A stretch of DNA of 64,000 nt from Bacteroidota bacterium (GTDB lineage: Bacteria; Bacteroidota; Bacteroidia; Chitinophagales; UBA10324), in NCBI GenBank assembly GCA_018267315.1, contig JAFDYS010000024.1, positions 51,420-115,419 on the forward strand, given 5' to 3'. Made by a program: the position numbers and the translations under genes. The notes below the pieces were generated by a model. It searched no databases. It saw only the letters and a program-made list of their open reading frames with translations, and was not told the origin of the DNA. Of this stretch, positions 34,388 to 43,492 are shown piece by piece (position 1 is the first letter of the stretch; the number at the start of each line of letters is the position of its first letter).

Positions 34388-36466
34388 CTACTTGAGCAAT
34401 ACAAACTGTCCCTCTTCTATATTTCCTGAATTCAGATCCTTTACAGAGAAAAGGTAGATGCCTTGCGTGACAGATTGTTTGCTTTCTGATAGCAGGTCCC
34501 AGGCATGTTCACCACCGGAAAAAACACGTTGGTTGGTGCTGCCGGCGTAGTTGCCGTACCATTGAATATCGTCTCCCGTGTATGTGCCGGCATCGTGATG
34601 GAGTACCTGCACCACATCACCGGCCAATGTGTAAATGGTGATGTCGCAAAGTGAAGGCAGGTTGTAGAAATAAATCTTTTTCGTTTGTGATGTGGATCCA
34701 TCCCATGCGGCGCTGATGCGGTACGGATTGGGATACACTCCCACTTTGGTGGAAGGATTGGATCCGGTGAAATAATTAACCGCGGCACCAGCCCACACTC
34801 TGAACGTATTAGCGGTGAAAGATGACTCGAGCGGTCCAAGACCGAGCGCAGTATTCCCTTCATCAAATGAAGTGATCACAAAAACATATTGCCAGCCATT
34901 GAGCAGGTTGTTCAGCTCGAACTTGTAGTAGTAGTGCGTGGTATCCCCTTCAAACTGCACCGGAGCCGGCAGCAGCACGGGGTCGAATCCGTTGTTGTAG
35001 CCGATGGCGTTGCCCGGCTTATCCCATTGCGCGATCAAGTTTAAGGTTGAGATATTCTTCACATCATCGCCGATGTTGGAGCGGTAGATGCGGTAACCTT
35101 CAAAGTCTTTCAGTCGCGAAATGGGATCAATGGAATTCTCTGCAGCATTGTCCCAATAGATGGTGACCTTATTGGATTCGGCAATCACTTTCACTTTAGG
35201 TGAAGCCGGCGGCTCCGGCAAAATGAACCGGTCAAGTTCGCCATTCGGAATCAGGTCTTCGCCCTGATCAAGTAAGCCGTTTTCATTTTTGTCTTCACCG
35301 AGAAAAGTGGTTTTCGTCCAGCCGAGATGATTGTACAACTCCTGCCTTGAAACATCATCATCTATTCCGCTTGTGAGTTGATGGGCGCAAACCATCGCTA
35401 CCACATATTGAAATGATTCGCCGGGATTTACCGAAACCAAAGGACCGGCCGAAAGTAATTGTACACGGTTTGAAGGATTCATTAGCTGGTTTGCGATATC
35501 CGGGTCTGTGAAATCAAGACCTTGTTTCAGCTTTTCGTAGCGCTGCACATCATCGGCAGGCGAGCCAAACTGCGAGCCGTCAAACTGCTTGAAGTTCCAG
35601 AAATTGCCATTCACTTTCGGAGAAGGAAATCCTGCAGCGATCACATTGGCTGCATTGGCCGGATGAATGAACTGTTCGCGCCAGAGAATGCCGAGAAACT
35701 GCGACGCGCCGTATGAATCGGTGTACCCCGGATCGCCGTTCACGTCCCATGCATACAGCGCGCTGAGCGAATCAATGTAACCGCCGGCGCCATGAGAATA
35801 GAAAGCGGTGCCGTTGTCGGTGGCCACATTCACATTGCGCACCACCAAGTCCGTCCACATGCCGAGCCACACGGAATCCCACACATTGGTTGACTGATTG
35901 GTGATGGTGTAATTCAGTATCACAAAGTAATCGGCGTATGAATAGTTGTATGCGTAGGTCTCCAGATGAACGGCCGCTTTCAACGGAAGCGCATGATCAA
36001 CGATGGGAATGGAAGTGCCGGGCACCACAGTATTAGAATCGGTGAAATCCATTACAAGATCCTGGTGTGAAACAGCATTCACGGAAAAGAAGTCGCTGTA
36101 AGGAAGCGTGGAACGCTGCTGAATGTTGCTGCCGGCCGCTGCTGTGAATTCAAAACCTGAAGCTCCTGCAACGTATCCCGACGGTGCATCAATAGATCCG
36201 GTGGATACAGCCGTTTGTCCGTTCACCTTCGCGCCAATCCAGATGCCTCCTTCAAACAAATGTTCGATGCCGGAGTTGATTGGATATTCCATTGAAGGTT
36301 CACCTTCGGGATTGTTCACAACATCTGGTCTTCCAATTGTTCCAACATTCGTCACCGAAAAACCGATGTTGCCAGCGCTTACTGTTTCGCGGTCGAAGGA
36401 TTGTTGTGCGAAAAGTTGAATTGCAAAAAATGAAAAATAAAAAGTGCAGATGATCAGCCGCTTCAT
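34388..36466 (-). CDS. T9SS-like cargo with calcium-binding loop and fibronectin-like domain
   Basis: A 692-residue secreted protein: signal peptide (1-21, ending Q-L-F-A-Q) and a long N-terminal region without a family I recognise. At about 400-415 a D-K-N-E-N-G-L-L-D-Q-G-E-D loop looks like an EF-hand or dockerin-type calcium site. A fibronectin type III-like module at about 425-550 has V-T-I-Y-W-D-N-A and Y-R-I-Y-R-S. The C-terminus has V-Y-P-N-P-Y-R and G-I-Y-L-F-S-V, like a FlgD-type T9SS domain. The gene meets the peroxidase gene tail to tail across 46 bases. Confidence 0.75.
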   Translation of the reverse strand: MKRLIICTFYFSFFAIQLFAQQSFDRETVSAGNIGFSVTNVGTIGRPDVVNNPEGEPSMEYPINSGIEHLFEGGIWIGAKVNGQTAVSTGSIDAPSGYVAGASGFEFTAAAGSNIQQRSTLPYSDFFSVNAVSHQDLVMDFTDSNTVVPGTSIPIVDHALPLKAAVHLETYAYNYSYADYFVILNYTITNQSTNVWDSVWLGMWTDLVVRNVNVATDNGTAFYSHGAGGYIDSLSALYAWDVNGDPGYTDSYGASQFLGILWREQFIHPANAANVIAAGFPSPKVNGNFWNFKQFDGSQFGSPADDVQRYEKLKQGLDFTDPDIANQLMNPSNRVQLLSAGPLVSVNPGESFQYVVAMVCAHQLTSGIDDDVSRQELYNHLGWTKTTFLGEDKNENGLLDQGEDLIPNGELDRFILPEPPASPKVKVIAESNKVTIYWDNAAENSIDPISRLKDFEGYRIYRSNIGDDVKNISTLNLIAQWDKPGNAIGYNNGFDPVLLPAPVQFEGDTTHYYYKFELNNLLNGWQYVFVITSFDEGNTALGLGPLESSFTANTFRVWAGAAVNYFTGSNPSTKVGVYPNPYRISAAWDGSTSQTKKIYFYNLPSLCDITIYTLAGDVVQVLHHDAGTYTGDDIQWYGNYAGSTNQRVFSGGEHAWDLLSESKQSVTQGIYLFSVKDLNSGNIEEGQFVLLK

Positions 36467-36507
36467 GTCGGAGCGAATGTAAAAAAATTGAGTGCCTGAA
36501 ACGGAAA

Positions 36508-37107
36508 TTATGTAATGAATAACGAAGCTTCAGGACCCATATTGAAAATCAAATCAGCAATGCTGAGATTGGGAATGAAGCCGTGTCGTTCTTCAAAGAC
36601 CTGGTAATAAGGTTTCAGGTTTGAGGTTTCGGGTTTTGGCTTTGGGCTTTGGGCTTTAACCATTGGGCTTTCTTCAATTCTTATTTTCTTTTCCCAACGC
36701 AAAATCTCAAAACAAGTCCGAAGAAGTTGCGAGTTAAAATCAATCAGAAATTCAAATCGCCTTTCATAAAACGGCCGGAAACGATCTTCATAAAAATGAA
36801 AGAAAGAACTATTGCCATATGCTGATTGGAAACTTTTCCAGTGATGTTGCTGCCACGGCTCAGAGTAATTGATCCTTACATCTTTTGTTTTGCTCTTCAC
36901 GCCTCTTCCACCGATCAACGGTATCGTGAGCAGCATTTTTCCATTCGGCCCTGCAATGGTGCACCGGTTTCTATCCGTTGATTTCCGGAATCGTTCTTCC
37001 CTGTCAATGAGGATTACTTCCTCTCTCGCCATCTGCACCATCCATCCGACTGATGGCAGATACATGGATGGAAAAACAGCGATGGTCTGTTCACTCATTC
37101 CGTTCAT
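36508..37107 (-). CDS. WbqC family protein with repeat-encoded insert
   Basis: A 199-residue protein of the WbqC family, which occurs with O-antigen or polysaccharide genes and in Bacteroidota as a stand-alone gene. Family features are F-P-S-M-Y-L-P-S-V-G-W near the N-terminus, R-N-R-C-T-I-A-G-P-N-G and W-x-x-x-H-W-K-S-F-x-x-A-Y-G-N-S-x-F-F. Biochemical role is unclear; an O-antigen biosynthesis link is known only by association. Residues about 146-166 (A-Q-S-P-K-P-K-P-E-T-S-N-L-K-P) are encoded by a heptamer tandem repeat and are probably a surface insert. Start 37107 chosen; ATG 37098 is equally possible. Confidence 0.82.
   Translation of the reverse strand: MNGMSEQTIAVFPSMYLPSVGWMVQMAREEVILIDREERFRKSTDRNRCTIAGPNGKMLLTIPLIGGRGVKSKTKDVRINYSEPWQQHHWKSFQSAYGNSSFFHFYEDRFRPFYERRFEFLIDFNSQLLRTCFEILRWEKKIRIEESPMVKAQSPKPKPETSNLKPYYQVFEERHGFIPNLSIADLIFNMGPEASLFIT
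36611..36672. repeat. Heptamer tandem repeat inside wbqC
   Basis: Eight 7-bp units in a row (GGTTTCA, GGTTTGA, GGTTTCG, GGTTTTG, GCTTTGG twice, GCTTTAA, CCATTGG) plus a partial ninth. Three units make 21 bases, so copy number can change in frame. Confidence 0.7.
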
Positions 37108-37193
37108 CGTGATTTACAAAACGAAGGTCGAAGATAGCCGCAGCATGCAAGGATTGTCGTAACTTTCATTTCCGAAATTCCCCTCGAGTGAAG

Positions 37194-37622
37194 ATGGTAA
37201 TATCCGATTTGAAGACACTCATCCGAAAATCACGGAGCTACACATTCTTTACATTGCTCGAATTGCTGGTCGTAGTCGCCATCGTCGCCATCATTGCCGT
37301 GATTGCCGTTCCCAGATTCATTGAAGCAAGGTGCAGGGCTGCCATCACCAAATTCCTCGGCGACCTTGATACATTGAAGACGGATATTACCGGCGGGTTG
37401 GTTACAGCGCAGAAAGCATCGGAACGGCTTCGTGATCTCATTCAGAAATTCAATGATGAAATAAAAAAATCAGGATGCTTCAACGATCAGGACAGGCAAG
37501 CAATTATTTCGCGGTTGCAGCAGATAAATCTCGAACTCGATCAGAAAATTGTTTCTGCCGATGAACCGGAAAAAACCATCTGGCAAAGAATGAAAGAAAA
37601 AATTCAGGAAATCTTGAACTAA
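37194..37622 (+). CDS. Pilin-like protein with prepilin-type N-terminal helix
   Basis: A protein of about 142 residues with the conserved prepilin core F-T-L-L-E-L-L-V-V-V-A-I-V-A-I-I-A near residues 20-36, including Glu at +5 of the would-be mature end. The Gly that prepilin peptidase needs at -1 is replaced by Phe, so processing is doubtful. The rest is a single helical-coil globular part with Cys residues, short for a major pilin; a minor or pseudopilin fits better. The stop codon at 37620-37622 abuts the GWxTD gene's ATG at 37623, so the two form one unit. A GTG six bases upstream of the ATG is an alternative start. Confidence 0.7.
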   Translation: MVISDLKTLIRKSRSYTFFTLLELLVVVAIVAIIAVIAVPRFIEARCRAAITKFLGDLDTLKTDITGGLVTAQKASERLRDLIQKFNDEIKKSGCFNDQDRQAIISRLQQINLELDQKIVSADEPEKTIWQRMKEKIQEILN

Positions 37623-39122
37623 ATGATAACGCAGTTATTACAACCGAAAACCATAATGACCACGTGCCTTCTTGCAACGGTGATCATCATTTCTTCCGCC
37701 ACATTAAAAGCACAACCGCTGCATGCTTTCATGCGTAACTGCGCTTTCCTTTCCATGAAAACCGATACGCCGTTTGTGGAAACTTATCTCACCGTACCGG
37801 GGTTCGAACTGACTTATGTGAAGAATGAAAACGGAAAATTTGAGGGAGCCCTTGACATCACGCTGCTTTACATCCGGGACACGTCATTGTACACCGCCGA
37901 TCATTATGTGCTGCGTACACCGGAGATCGCCGATACTTCCAACATCAGCTTTAACATACTCGACCTGCGCCGTGTTTCGTTGCCCGAAGGCGATTACACT
38001 GTGCAACTGCGCGTGAAGGACCTGAATGATGTAGCCAATCAGGCAGAAGTGAACCAGGGAATGAACATTTTTTTCGACCGCTCTAAAACATCTATTTCGG
38101 ATATTGAGTTGGTGCAGAGTTATACGCCCACAGCGGACAAAAACATTTACTCCAAAAACGGCTATGACATTAAACCCTTCGCCTTCACCCTTTTTCCCAC
38201 TTCAGTTAACAAGGTCGGTTTCTACACGGAAATCTATCATGCCGACAAAGCCGCACCGGATCAGGATCTGGTAATCACGTATGCAGTAAAGCACGCCCAG
38301 CAGAATGAAGTGGCTAATGATCTTTTCCGGTTCACTAAGCAAAAAGCGGCACCTGTAAATATTCTATTCAGTGAATTAGACATCACGGATCTCCCCACCG
38401 GTAATTACTACCTCGAAGTGCAGGTAAAAAACAAGAAGAATGAATTGCTGGCCGGGCAGGTTGAGTTTTTCCAGCGGCTGAATAAAAACTCAAGCACGGA
38501 ACTGAATAACATCGCCATGATTGACGTGAACGACAAGTTCGTGAAGTGGATTCCCGGTGATTCCATGAAATACTATTGCATGTCCATCATGCCCAGGGCA
38601 GAACTTTATGAGCGCGAATACATCCAGCGCGCCATGGGATCGAATGACACACTCCTCATGAAGCAGTTTTTCTACAACTTCTGGAAGAAACGGAACAACG
38701 ACGATCCGTATCACGAGTGGGTTGATTACAATAAGATGGTTGATGCCGTGAACTACAACTACGGTACCCAGATCGAATATGGTTTTGAAACCGACCGCGG
38801 CCGCGTTTACCTGCAATACGGCCCGCCCAACCGCATTGACGGACACCAGCATGAATCCGGAGCTTACCCTTATGAAATCTGGCAGTATTACACGATTGGC
38901 GGCAACCAGAGCAATGTGAAATTTGTGTTCTGCAATTACAACCTGGCCTCCAATGAATACAAACTCATTCACTCCACGGCACGCGGTGAACTGAATGACC
39001 CGAGGTGGCAGTTCAAGATTTTTAAGACGTTTAAAGAAACAAGCAACTACTATAACCTGGATGAAGAAAAATTCCACGACATCTACGGTTCGGATGTGGA
39101 GAATTATTATGAAAACCGGTAG
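37623..39122 (+). CDS. GWxTD domain-containing exported protein
   Basis: A 499-residue protein with signal peptide (about 1-31, ending T-L-K-A-Q), about 240 residues of beta-rich repeats, and a C-terminal GWxTD domain (about 310-499). In this domain the signature region reads M-K-Q-F-F-Y-N-F-W-K-K-R, and later G-R-V-Y-L-Q-Y-G-P-P-N-R-I is conserved. GWxTD proteins are found in Bacteroidota and Acidobacteria with unknown function. It begins directly at the stop of the pilin-like gene, so the products are likely made together. Confidence 0.82.
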   Translation: MITQLLQPKTIMTTCLLATVIIISSATLKAQPLHAFMRNCAFLSMKTDTPFVETYLTVPGFELTYVKNENGKFEGALDITLLYIRDTSLYTADHYVLRTPEIADTSNISFNILDLRRVSLPEGDYTVQLRVKDLNDVANQAEVNQGMNIFFDRSKTSISDIELVQSYTPTADKNIYSKNGYDIKPFAFTLFPTSVNKVGFYTEIYHADKAAPDQDLVITYAVKHAQQNEVANDLFRFTKQKAAPVNILFSELDITDLPTGNYYLEVQVKNKKNELLAGQVEFFQRLNKNSSTELNNIAMIDVNDKFVKWIPGDSMKYYCMSIMPRAELYEREYIQRAMGSNDTLLMKQFFYNFWKKRNNDDPYHEWVDYNKMVDAVNYNYGTQIEYGFETDRGRVYLQYGPPNRIDGHQHESGAYPYEIWQYYTIGGNQSNVKFVFCNYNLASNEYKLIHSTARGELNDPRWQFKIFKTFKETSNYYNLDEEKFHDIYGSDVENYYENR

Positions 39123-39199
39123 AAAAGATCAGGCCGGACTTCAATTCAAATTCAATCAATGTCATACATTAGCCATTCACCTCAATCAATTCACCAACT

Positions 39200-40492
39200 A
39201 TGAAACATTTTTCCGGATTATTCAAAGCCACATTACTCGCGTTGCTGCTACTATCAGCGCGGTCATCTTTCGCTCAACTGGTTGTTGACTCCATTTATGA
39301 TGTACCTACCATGGCCACTGATTTCTTCAGCGGCACTTGTGTTGATGTGGTGAATGTTACCTACCAGGGCTCACCGCTTAATATGAGTTTCTTCGAGGGT
39401 TCGCAATCCAACATCGGGCTTGACATGGGCATTCTGCTCAGCAGCGGAAATGTTTTTGATGCAGTTGGACCCAATGACCTCTCCGGAACATCCACATTTA
39501 TCGGATTGCCGGGCGATAATGACCTGAACACTCTTACCATGTTCAGCACTTATGATGCAGCCGTGCTGGAAATGGACATCGTTCCTCATGTTGACACCAT
39601 TTTCTTTGATTACGTTTTCGGTTCAGAAGAATATCCTGAGTGGGTGGGAACCGCATTCAACGATGTGTTCGGATTTTTCATCAACGGACCCGGTATTGCG
39701 GGCACACAGAATATTGCATTGATCCCCGGTTCCAATCTTCCTGTTACCATTAACAACGTAAACTGTAATCTCACGCAAAGCCCTTATTACATCTGCAACG
39801 ATCCTCAAAACGCATATTGCGACGGCAACTATTCGTGCCCTTCGTGGACTGACTCCACCATTGTGGAATACGACGGCTTCACTACGCCTATTCAGGCCTA
39901 TGCGATAGTGATTCCAGATTCCACCTACCATGTAAAAATCGCCGTGGCGGATGCGAGCGACGGAATCCTTGATTCCGGAATTTTCCTGGGCGTAAACAGT
40001 TTGTGCGGCGATGGTCAAAAACCGGTGGCGGATTATGACTACGTGATTGACGGCGAAACCGTGGGATTTACGAATCTCGCAAAGTATGTTCGCTCCTATT
40101 ATTGGGATTTTGGCGACGGAGCATCATCGAATGTGCGCAATCCTACCCACGAATTCGCAGTAGCAGGCATTTACAATGTGATGCTGATTACCACAAACTA
40201 TAAAGGGAGTGACACCATTGTAAAGACCATTGATCTTCTCGGTACCGGAATGCAGAATACGCTGGATGGCGTTCAGGTTCTTGCAAACCCGGTTACCAAT
40301 GTGATCAACGTTTCGAACCTGATTGCGGAACCGGTTCAATTCTACCTTTTCGACAACGTGGGTCAGCTGATCAGGGCGTCACAGGAAACCGGGAGTTTCT
40401 CGGTCAATGTGAGTGATCTCGCTGCCGGCGTGTATGTTGCTGAAATTGGCGCTAACGGCAAAGTATATCGCACCAAGGTGGTAAAGCAATAA
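39200..40492 (+). CDS. T9SS cargo with choice-of-anchor L and PKD domains
   Basis: A 430-residue secreted protein: signal peptide (1-25, ending S-S-F-A-Q), a choice-of-anchor L domain (about 50-255) recognised by D-Y-V-F-G-S-E-E-Y-P-E-W and F-N-D-V-F-G-F-F-I, a PKD domain (about 270-345) with Y-Y-W-D-F-G-D-G and F-A-V-A-G-I-Y-N-V, and a T9SS type A sorting domain (about 355-430). Likely a surface protein of unknown binding function. A strong terminator follows. Confidence 0.88.
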   Translation: MKHFSGLFKATLLALLLLSARSSFAQLVVDSIYDVPTMATDFFSGTCVDVVNVTYQGSPLNMSFFEGSQSNIGLDMGILLSSGNVFDAVGPNDLSGTSTFIGLPGDNDLNTLTMFSTYDAAVLEMDIVPHVDTIFFDYVFGSEEYPEWVGTAFNDVFGFFINGPGIAGTQNIALIPGSNLPVTINNVNCNLTQSPYYICNDPQNAYCDGNYSCPSWTDSTIVEYDGFTTPIQAYAIVIPDSTYHVKIAVADASDGILDSGIFLGVNSLCGDGQKPVADYDYVIDGETVGFTNLAKYVRSYYWDFGDGASSNVRNPTHEFAVAGIYNVMLITTNYKGSDTIVKTIDLLGTGMQNTLDGVQVLANPVTNVINVSNLIAEPVQFYLFDNVGQLIRASQETGSFSVNVSDLAAGVYVAEIGANGKVYRTKVVKQ

Positions 40493-40515
40493 GGGCAGAA
40501 AGTCATGTGAAAATC

Positions 40516-40554
40516 ACTGCCGGTTCAGCAATCTGAACCGGCAGTTTCGTTTTT
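40516..40554 (+). terminator. Rho-independent terminator
   Basis: ACTGCCGGTTCAG (40516-40528) and CTGAACCGGCAGT (40533-40545) form a perfect 13-bp stem with a four-base loop, then TTCGTTTTT. It ends the choice-of-anchor L gene and separates it from the prs operon. Confidence 0.92.
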
Positions 40555-40587
40555 ACCATCCCCTTTTTCAAATTACCCATCTTCTTC

Positions 40588-40595
40588 TATCTTTG
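40588..40595 (+). promoter_or_regulatory. Putative -7 box of the prs operon
   Basis: TATCTTTG matches TAnnTTTG and lies 15 bases before the ATG at 40611, which implies a leader of only about ten bases. Confidence 0.45.
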
Positions 40596-40610
40596 CGCGC
40601 CTCTCACAAA

Positions 40611-41543
40611 ATGGAATCACTCGTCAGGATTTTTTCAGGGTCAAACAGCCAGTACCTCGCTGAGCGTATTGCAAAATCATATGGAACAGAACTGGGTAAG
40701 GTGGAGGTACGGCGCTTCAGTGACGGTGAAATGTGTCCTGTAATTCTGGAATCCATCCGGGGTGATTATGTTTTCCTGGTTAATTCCACCATTTCTCCTA
40801 CCGATAACTTGTTTGAGTTGCTATTACTGATTGATTCTGCCAAGCGCGCTTCGGCAGAATACATTACGGCAGTGATTCCCTATTTCGGATATGGCCGCCA
40901 GGACCGGAAAGACCGTCCGCGCGTACCCATTGCAGGCAAACTCATTGCAAACGTACTTACCGCGGCAGGTGCCAACCGTGTTATGACGATGGACCTGCAT
41001 GCCCCGCAGATTCAGGGCTTCTTCGATATTCCGGTGGATCACCTCGAGAGTTCCACCGTTTTTTTTCCCTACCTGAAATCGCTATCCCTTCCTGACATAA
41101 CATTCGCGGCGCCTGATGTTGGCGGGGTGAACCGCGCACGGCAGTTCGCGCTTCATTTCAATAAGGAAATGGTGATTTGCGACAAGTACCGCAAACGCCC
41201 CAATGAAGTGAGTGCCATGACGGTGATTGGTGACGTAACCGGACGAAATGTGATTATCGTGGATGACATCATTGATACCGCAAACACCTTATCCAATGCT
41301 GCGCAATTGCTCATTGATAAGGGCGCAAAAAGTGTAAGGGCATTCATCACCCACCCTGTGCTGTCCGGCAAGGCGTATGAGAATATTGAAAACTCCAAAC
41401 TCGCCGAAGTGGTGGTGTGCGACACGATACCGCTGAAGAAACAGTCACCGAAAATCAAGGTGCTGAGCGTGGCCGAACTTTTCGCCACAGCCATTCGAAA
41501 CATGTACGAGCATAAATCCATTACATCACTATTTGTCAATTAA
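40611..41543 (+). CDS. prs: Ribose-phosphate pyrophosphokinase
   Basis: A 310-residue enzyme that makes PRPP from ribose 5-phosphate and ATP for nucleotide, His and Trp synthesis. Visible motifs are F-S-G-S-N-S near the N-terminus, F-S-D-G-E, Y-F-G-Y-G-R-Q-D-R-K (flexible and regulatory loop), M-D-L-H-A-P-Q-I-Q-G-F-F and the PRPP-binding V-D-D-I-I-D-T-A-N-T. The ATG at 40611 is preferred over an in-frame codon at 40593. It heads the likely prs-rplY-pth-FAH operon. Confidence 0.96.
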   Translation: MESLVRIFSGSNSQYLAERIAKSYGTELGKVEVRRFSDGEMCPVILESIRGDYVFLVNSTISPTDNLFELLLLIDSAKRASAEYITAVIPYFGYGRQDRKDRPRVPIAGKLIANVLTAAGANRVMTMDLHAPQIQGFFDIPVDHLESSTVFFPYLKSLSLPDITFAAPDVGGVNRARQFALHFNKEMVICDKYRKRPNEVSAMTVIGDVTGRNVIIVDDIIDTANTLSNAAQLLIDKGAKSVRAFITHPVLSGKAYENIENSKLAEVVVCDTIPLKKQSPKIKVLSVAELFATAIRNMYEHKSITSLFVN

Positions 41544-41561
41544 GAATAAAACAGTACCAAA

Positions 41562-42230
41562 ATGAAAGCGATCAACATCGAAGGGAAGAACAGAAGCGAC
41601 ATCGGTAAAAAGAGCACGGCCGAATTGCGCAAGAATGGCCATATCCCGTGCAGCATTTACGGCGGTGAAAAAAATGTGAATTTCTATGCCCCGAAAGTGT
41701 CATTCAAGGAACTGGTGTACACGCCGGAGTTCTATGCTGCCAACATCACAGTGGATGGCAATACGTACAACTGCGTCATGCAGGACCTGCAGTTCCATCC
41801 CATCACTGACGAAATTCTGCACATTGATTTCCGTGAACTGAACCCGGAAAAGAAAATCACGGTGGAACTTCCCGTGAAACTGGAAGGCACTGCTGCCGGC
41901 ACCCGGGAAGGCGGTAAGGTGAACCAGCGCATGAAGCGGCTGCGCGTGCGCCTGCTTCCAAAAGATCTCGTGGAGCATATTACGGTGAAGATTGATCACC
42001 TTACGCTCGGCAAATCCGTTCGGGTGGGCGAAATGCAAATGGAAGGCATCGAATTTCTGAATGCCCCGCACATCCCCATCGTTTCGGTACTGGTGCCGCG
42101 TGTTGAGAAGGAAGAGACACCGGCTGCGGCTACCGCTGAAACGGCTGCCGCTGCCACACCGGCTGCCGGAACGGCTCCTGCTGCAGGTGCTGCTCCTGCT
42201 GCTGAGAAAAAGGAAGAGAAAAAGAAATAG
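41562..42230 (+). CDS. rplY: 50S ribosomal protein L25 (CTC/TL5 form)
   Basis: A 222-residue long-form L25 that binds 5S rRNA. The N-terminal L25 domain (1-90, with R-K-N-G-H-I-P-C-S-I-Y-G) is followed by the C-terminal TL5 domain (about 95-185). The last 35 residues form a low-complexity Ala, Pro and Glu tail ending in lysines (A-A-A-T-A-E... and K-K-E-E-K-K-K). The prs-rplY-pth order is a classic bacterial arrangement. Only 18 bases separate it from prs. Confidence 0.95.
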   Translation: MKAINIEGKNRSDIGKKSTAELRKNGHIPCSIYGGEKNVNFYAPKVSFKELVYTPEFYAANITVDGNTYNCVMQDLQFHPITDEILHIDFRELNPEKKITVELPVKLEGTAAGTREGGKVNQRMKRLRVRLLPKDLVEHITVKIDHLTLGKSVRVGEMQMEGIEFLNAPHIPIVSVLVPRVEKEETPAAATAETAAAATPAAGTAPAAGAAPAAEKKEEKKK

Positions 42231-42289
42231 TGACCCGTCAGCAGTAAGCAGGTTGCAATGCATGAACATACAAGCACAAGCATTGAACG

Positions 42290-42868
42290 TTGAAATTTCT
42301 TATTGCAGGATTGGGGAACATCGGTGACGAATACGCAAATACTCGTCACAACATCGGATTCAAAATCGTTGAAGCACTGGCTGATGAAGCCGGTGCTTCT
42401 TTCGTTTCAGACCGGCTGGCTTTTCATACTTCGTTCCGGCTTAAAGGAAAATCCATTCACCTTATCAAGCCCGCCACGTATATGAACCTGAGCGGTAAAG
42501 CCGTAAAGTACTGGCTTGATAAACTGGAAATCCCCAAAGAACAACTGCTCGTGATTGTGGATGACATCGCCATTCCGTTCGGTAACCTGCGCATTCGCGC
42601 ACGCGGAAGCGATGGCGGACACAACGGACTTACCAGCATACAGGAATTACTCGGCACCACGGAATACCCCCGTATCCGGTTCGGAGTGGAAGGCAACTTT
42701 CCTAAAGGGCACCAGGTGAAATACGTGCTCGGCGAATGGAATCCTGAAGAGAAGAAACAACTCCCCGATAAAATCAGCACCGCATGTGAAGCGGTAAAAA
42801 GTTTTGCACTGATCGGGTTGGAACGCACCATGAATATTTATAACAAATCCGGTAACCGGAAACCTTAA
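42290..42868 (+). CDS. pth: Peptidyl-tRNA hydrolase
   Basis: A 192-residue esterase that frees tRNA from dropped peptidyl-tRNA. Catalytic His20 is in N-T-R-H-N-I-G-F, with G-L-G-N at the N-terminus, K-P-x-T-Y-M-N-L-S-G and V-D-D-I-A-I-P-F-G plus G-G-H-N-G-L. The start codon is TTG at 42290, since MKFLIAGLGN matches the family N-terminus and no ATG is near. It follows rplY and overlaps no gene. Confidence 0.95.
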   Translation: MKFLIAGLGNIGDEYANTRHNIGFKIVEALADEAGASFVSDRLAFHTSFRLKGKSIHLIKPATYMNLSGKAVKYWLDKLEIPKEQLLVIVDDIAIPFGNLRIRARGSDGGHNGLTSIQELLGTTEYPRIRFGVEGNFPKGHQVKYVLGEWNPEEKKQLPDKISTACEAVKSFALIGLERTMNIYNKSGNRKP

Positions 42869-42877
42869 ACTCAAAGC

Positions 42878-43489
42878 ATGAAAATCATCTGCTGCGGGCG
42901 CAACTACGCCGAACACGCTAAAGAGATGAAGCATGACATTCCTGATAAGCCCGTCATCTTCATGAAACCCGATACGGCGCTGAAGAGAAAGAACATGCCG
43001 TTCTTCCTTCCTGACTTTTCCAATGAGGTGCATTATGAAACGGAGATTGTATTGCGCATCTGCAAAAACGGAAAGAACATCGAAGAAAAATTCGCGGGCA
43101 AGTATTTCGATCAGCTGACTGTGGGTATTGATTTCACCGCGCGCGATTTGCAGAGCGAAGCAAAGAAGAAAGGTTGGCCCTGGGAAATCTCCAAAGCATT
43201 TGACAACTCCGCTTGTGTCGGGGAATTTCTTCCGGTTTCAAAATTTCCTGACTTGTACAACATCAATTTCTGCATGTACAAGAACAAACAACTTATTCAA
43301 AAGGGGAACACGAAGGATGTGCTTTTTTCTTTTGAGAAGATCATCAGCTACGCCTCGCAGTTCTTCACGTTACTTGAAGGTGATTTCGTTTTTACCGGCA
43401 CTCCTGTGGGCGTTGGTCCTGTGATAAAAGACGATCACATCGAATGTTTCATCGAAAATGATTCGTTACTGGAGTTTGATGTGAAATGA
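42878..43489 (+). CDS. Fumarylacetoacetate hydrolase family protein
   Basis: A compact 203-residue FAH-fold hydrolase or decarboxylase, like the YcgM or FAHD1 group that acts on acylpyruvates or oxaloacetate. Metal ligands are Glu54, Glu56 (H-Y-E-T-E-I) and Asp85 (G-I-D-F-T-A-R-D). F-T-G-T-P-x-G-V-G-P near the end is conserved. Nine bases after pth on the same strand, so it is probably part of the prs operon. Exact substrate is unknown. Confidence 0.88.
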   Translation: MKIICCGRNYAEHAKEMKHDIPDKPVIFMKPDTALKRKNMPFFLPDFSNEVHYETEIVLRICKNGKNIEEKFAGKYFDQLTVGIDFTARDLQSEAKKKGWPWEISKAFDNSACVGEFLPVSKFPDLYNINFCMYKNKQLIQKGNTKDVLFSFEKIISYASQFFTLLEGDFVFTGTPVGVGPVIKDDHIECFIENDSLLEFDVK

Positions 43490-43492
43490 CGG

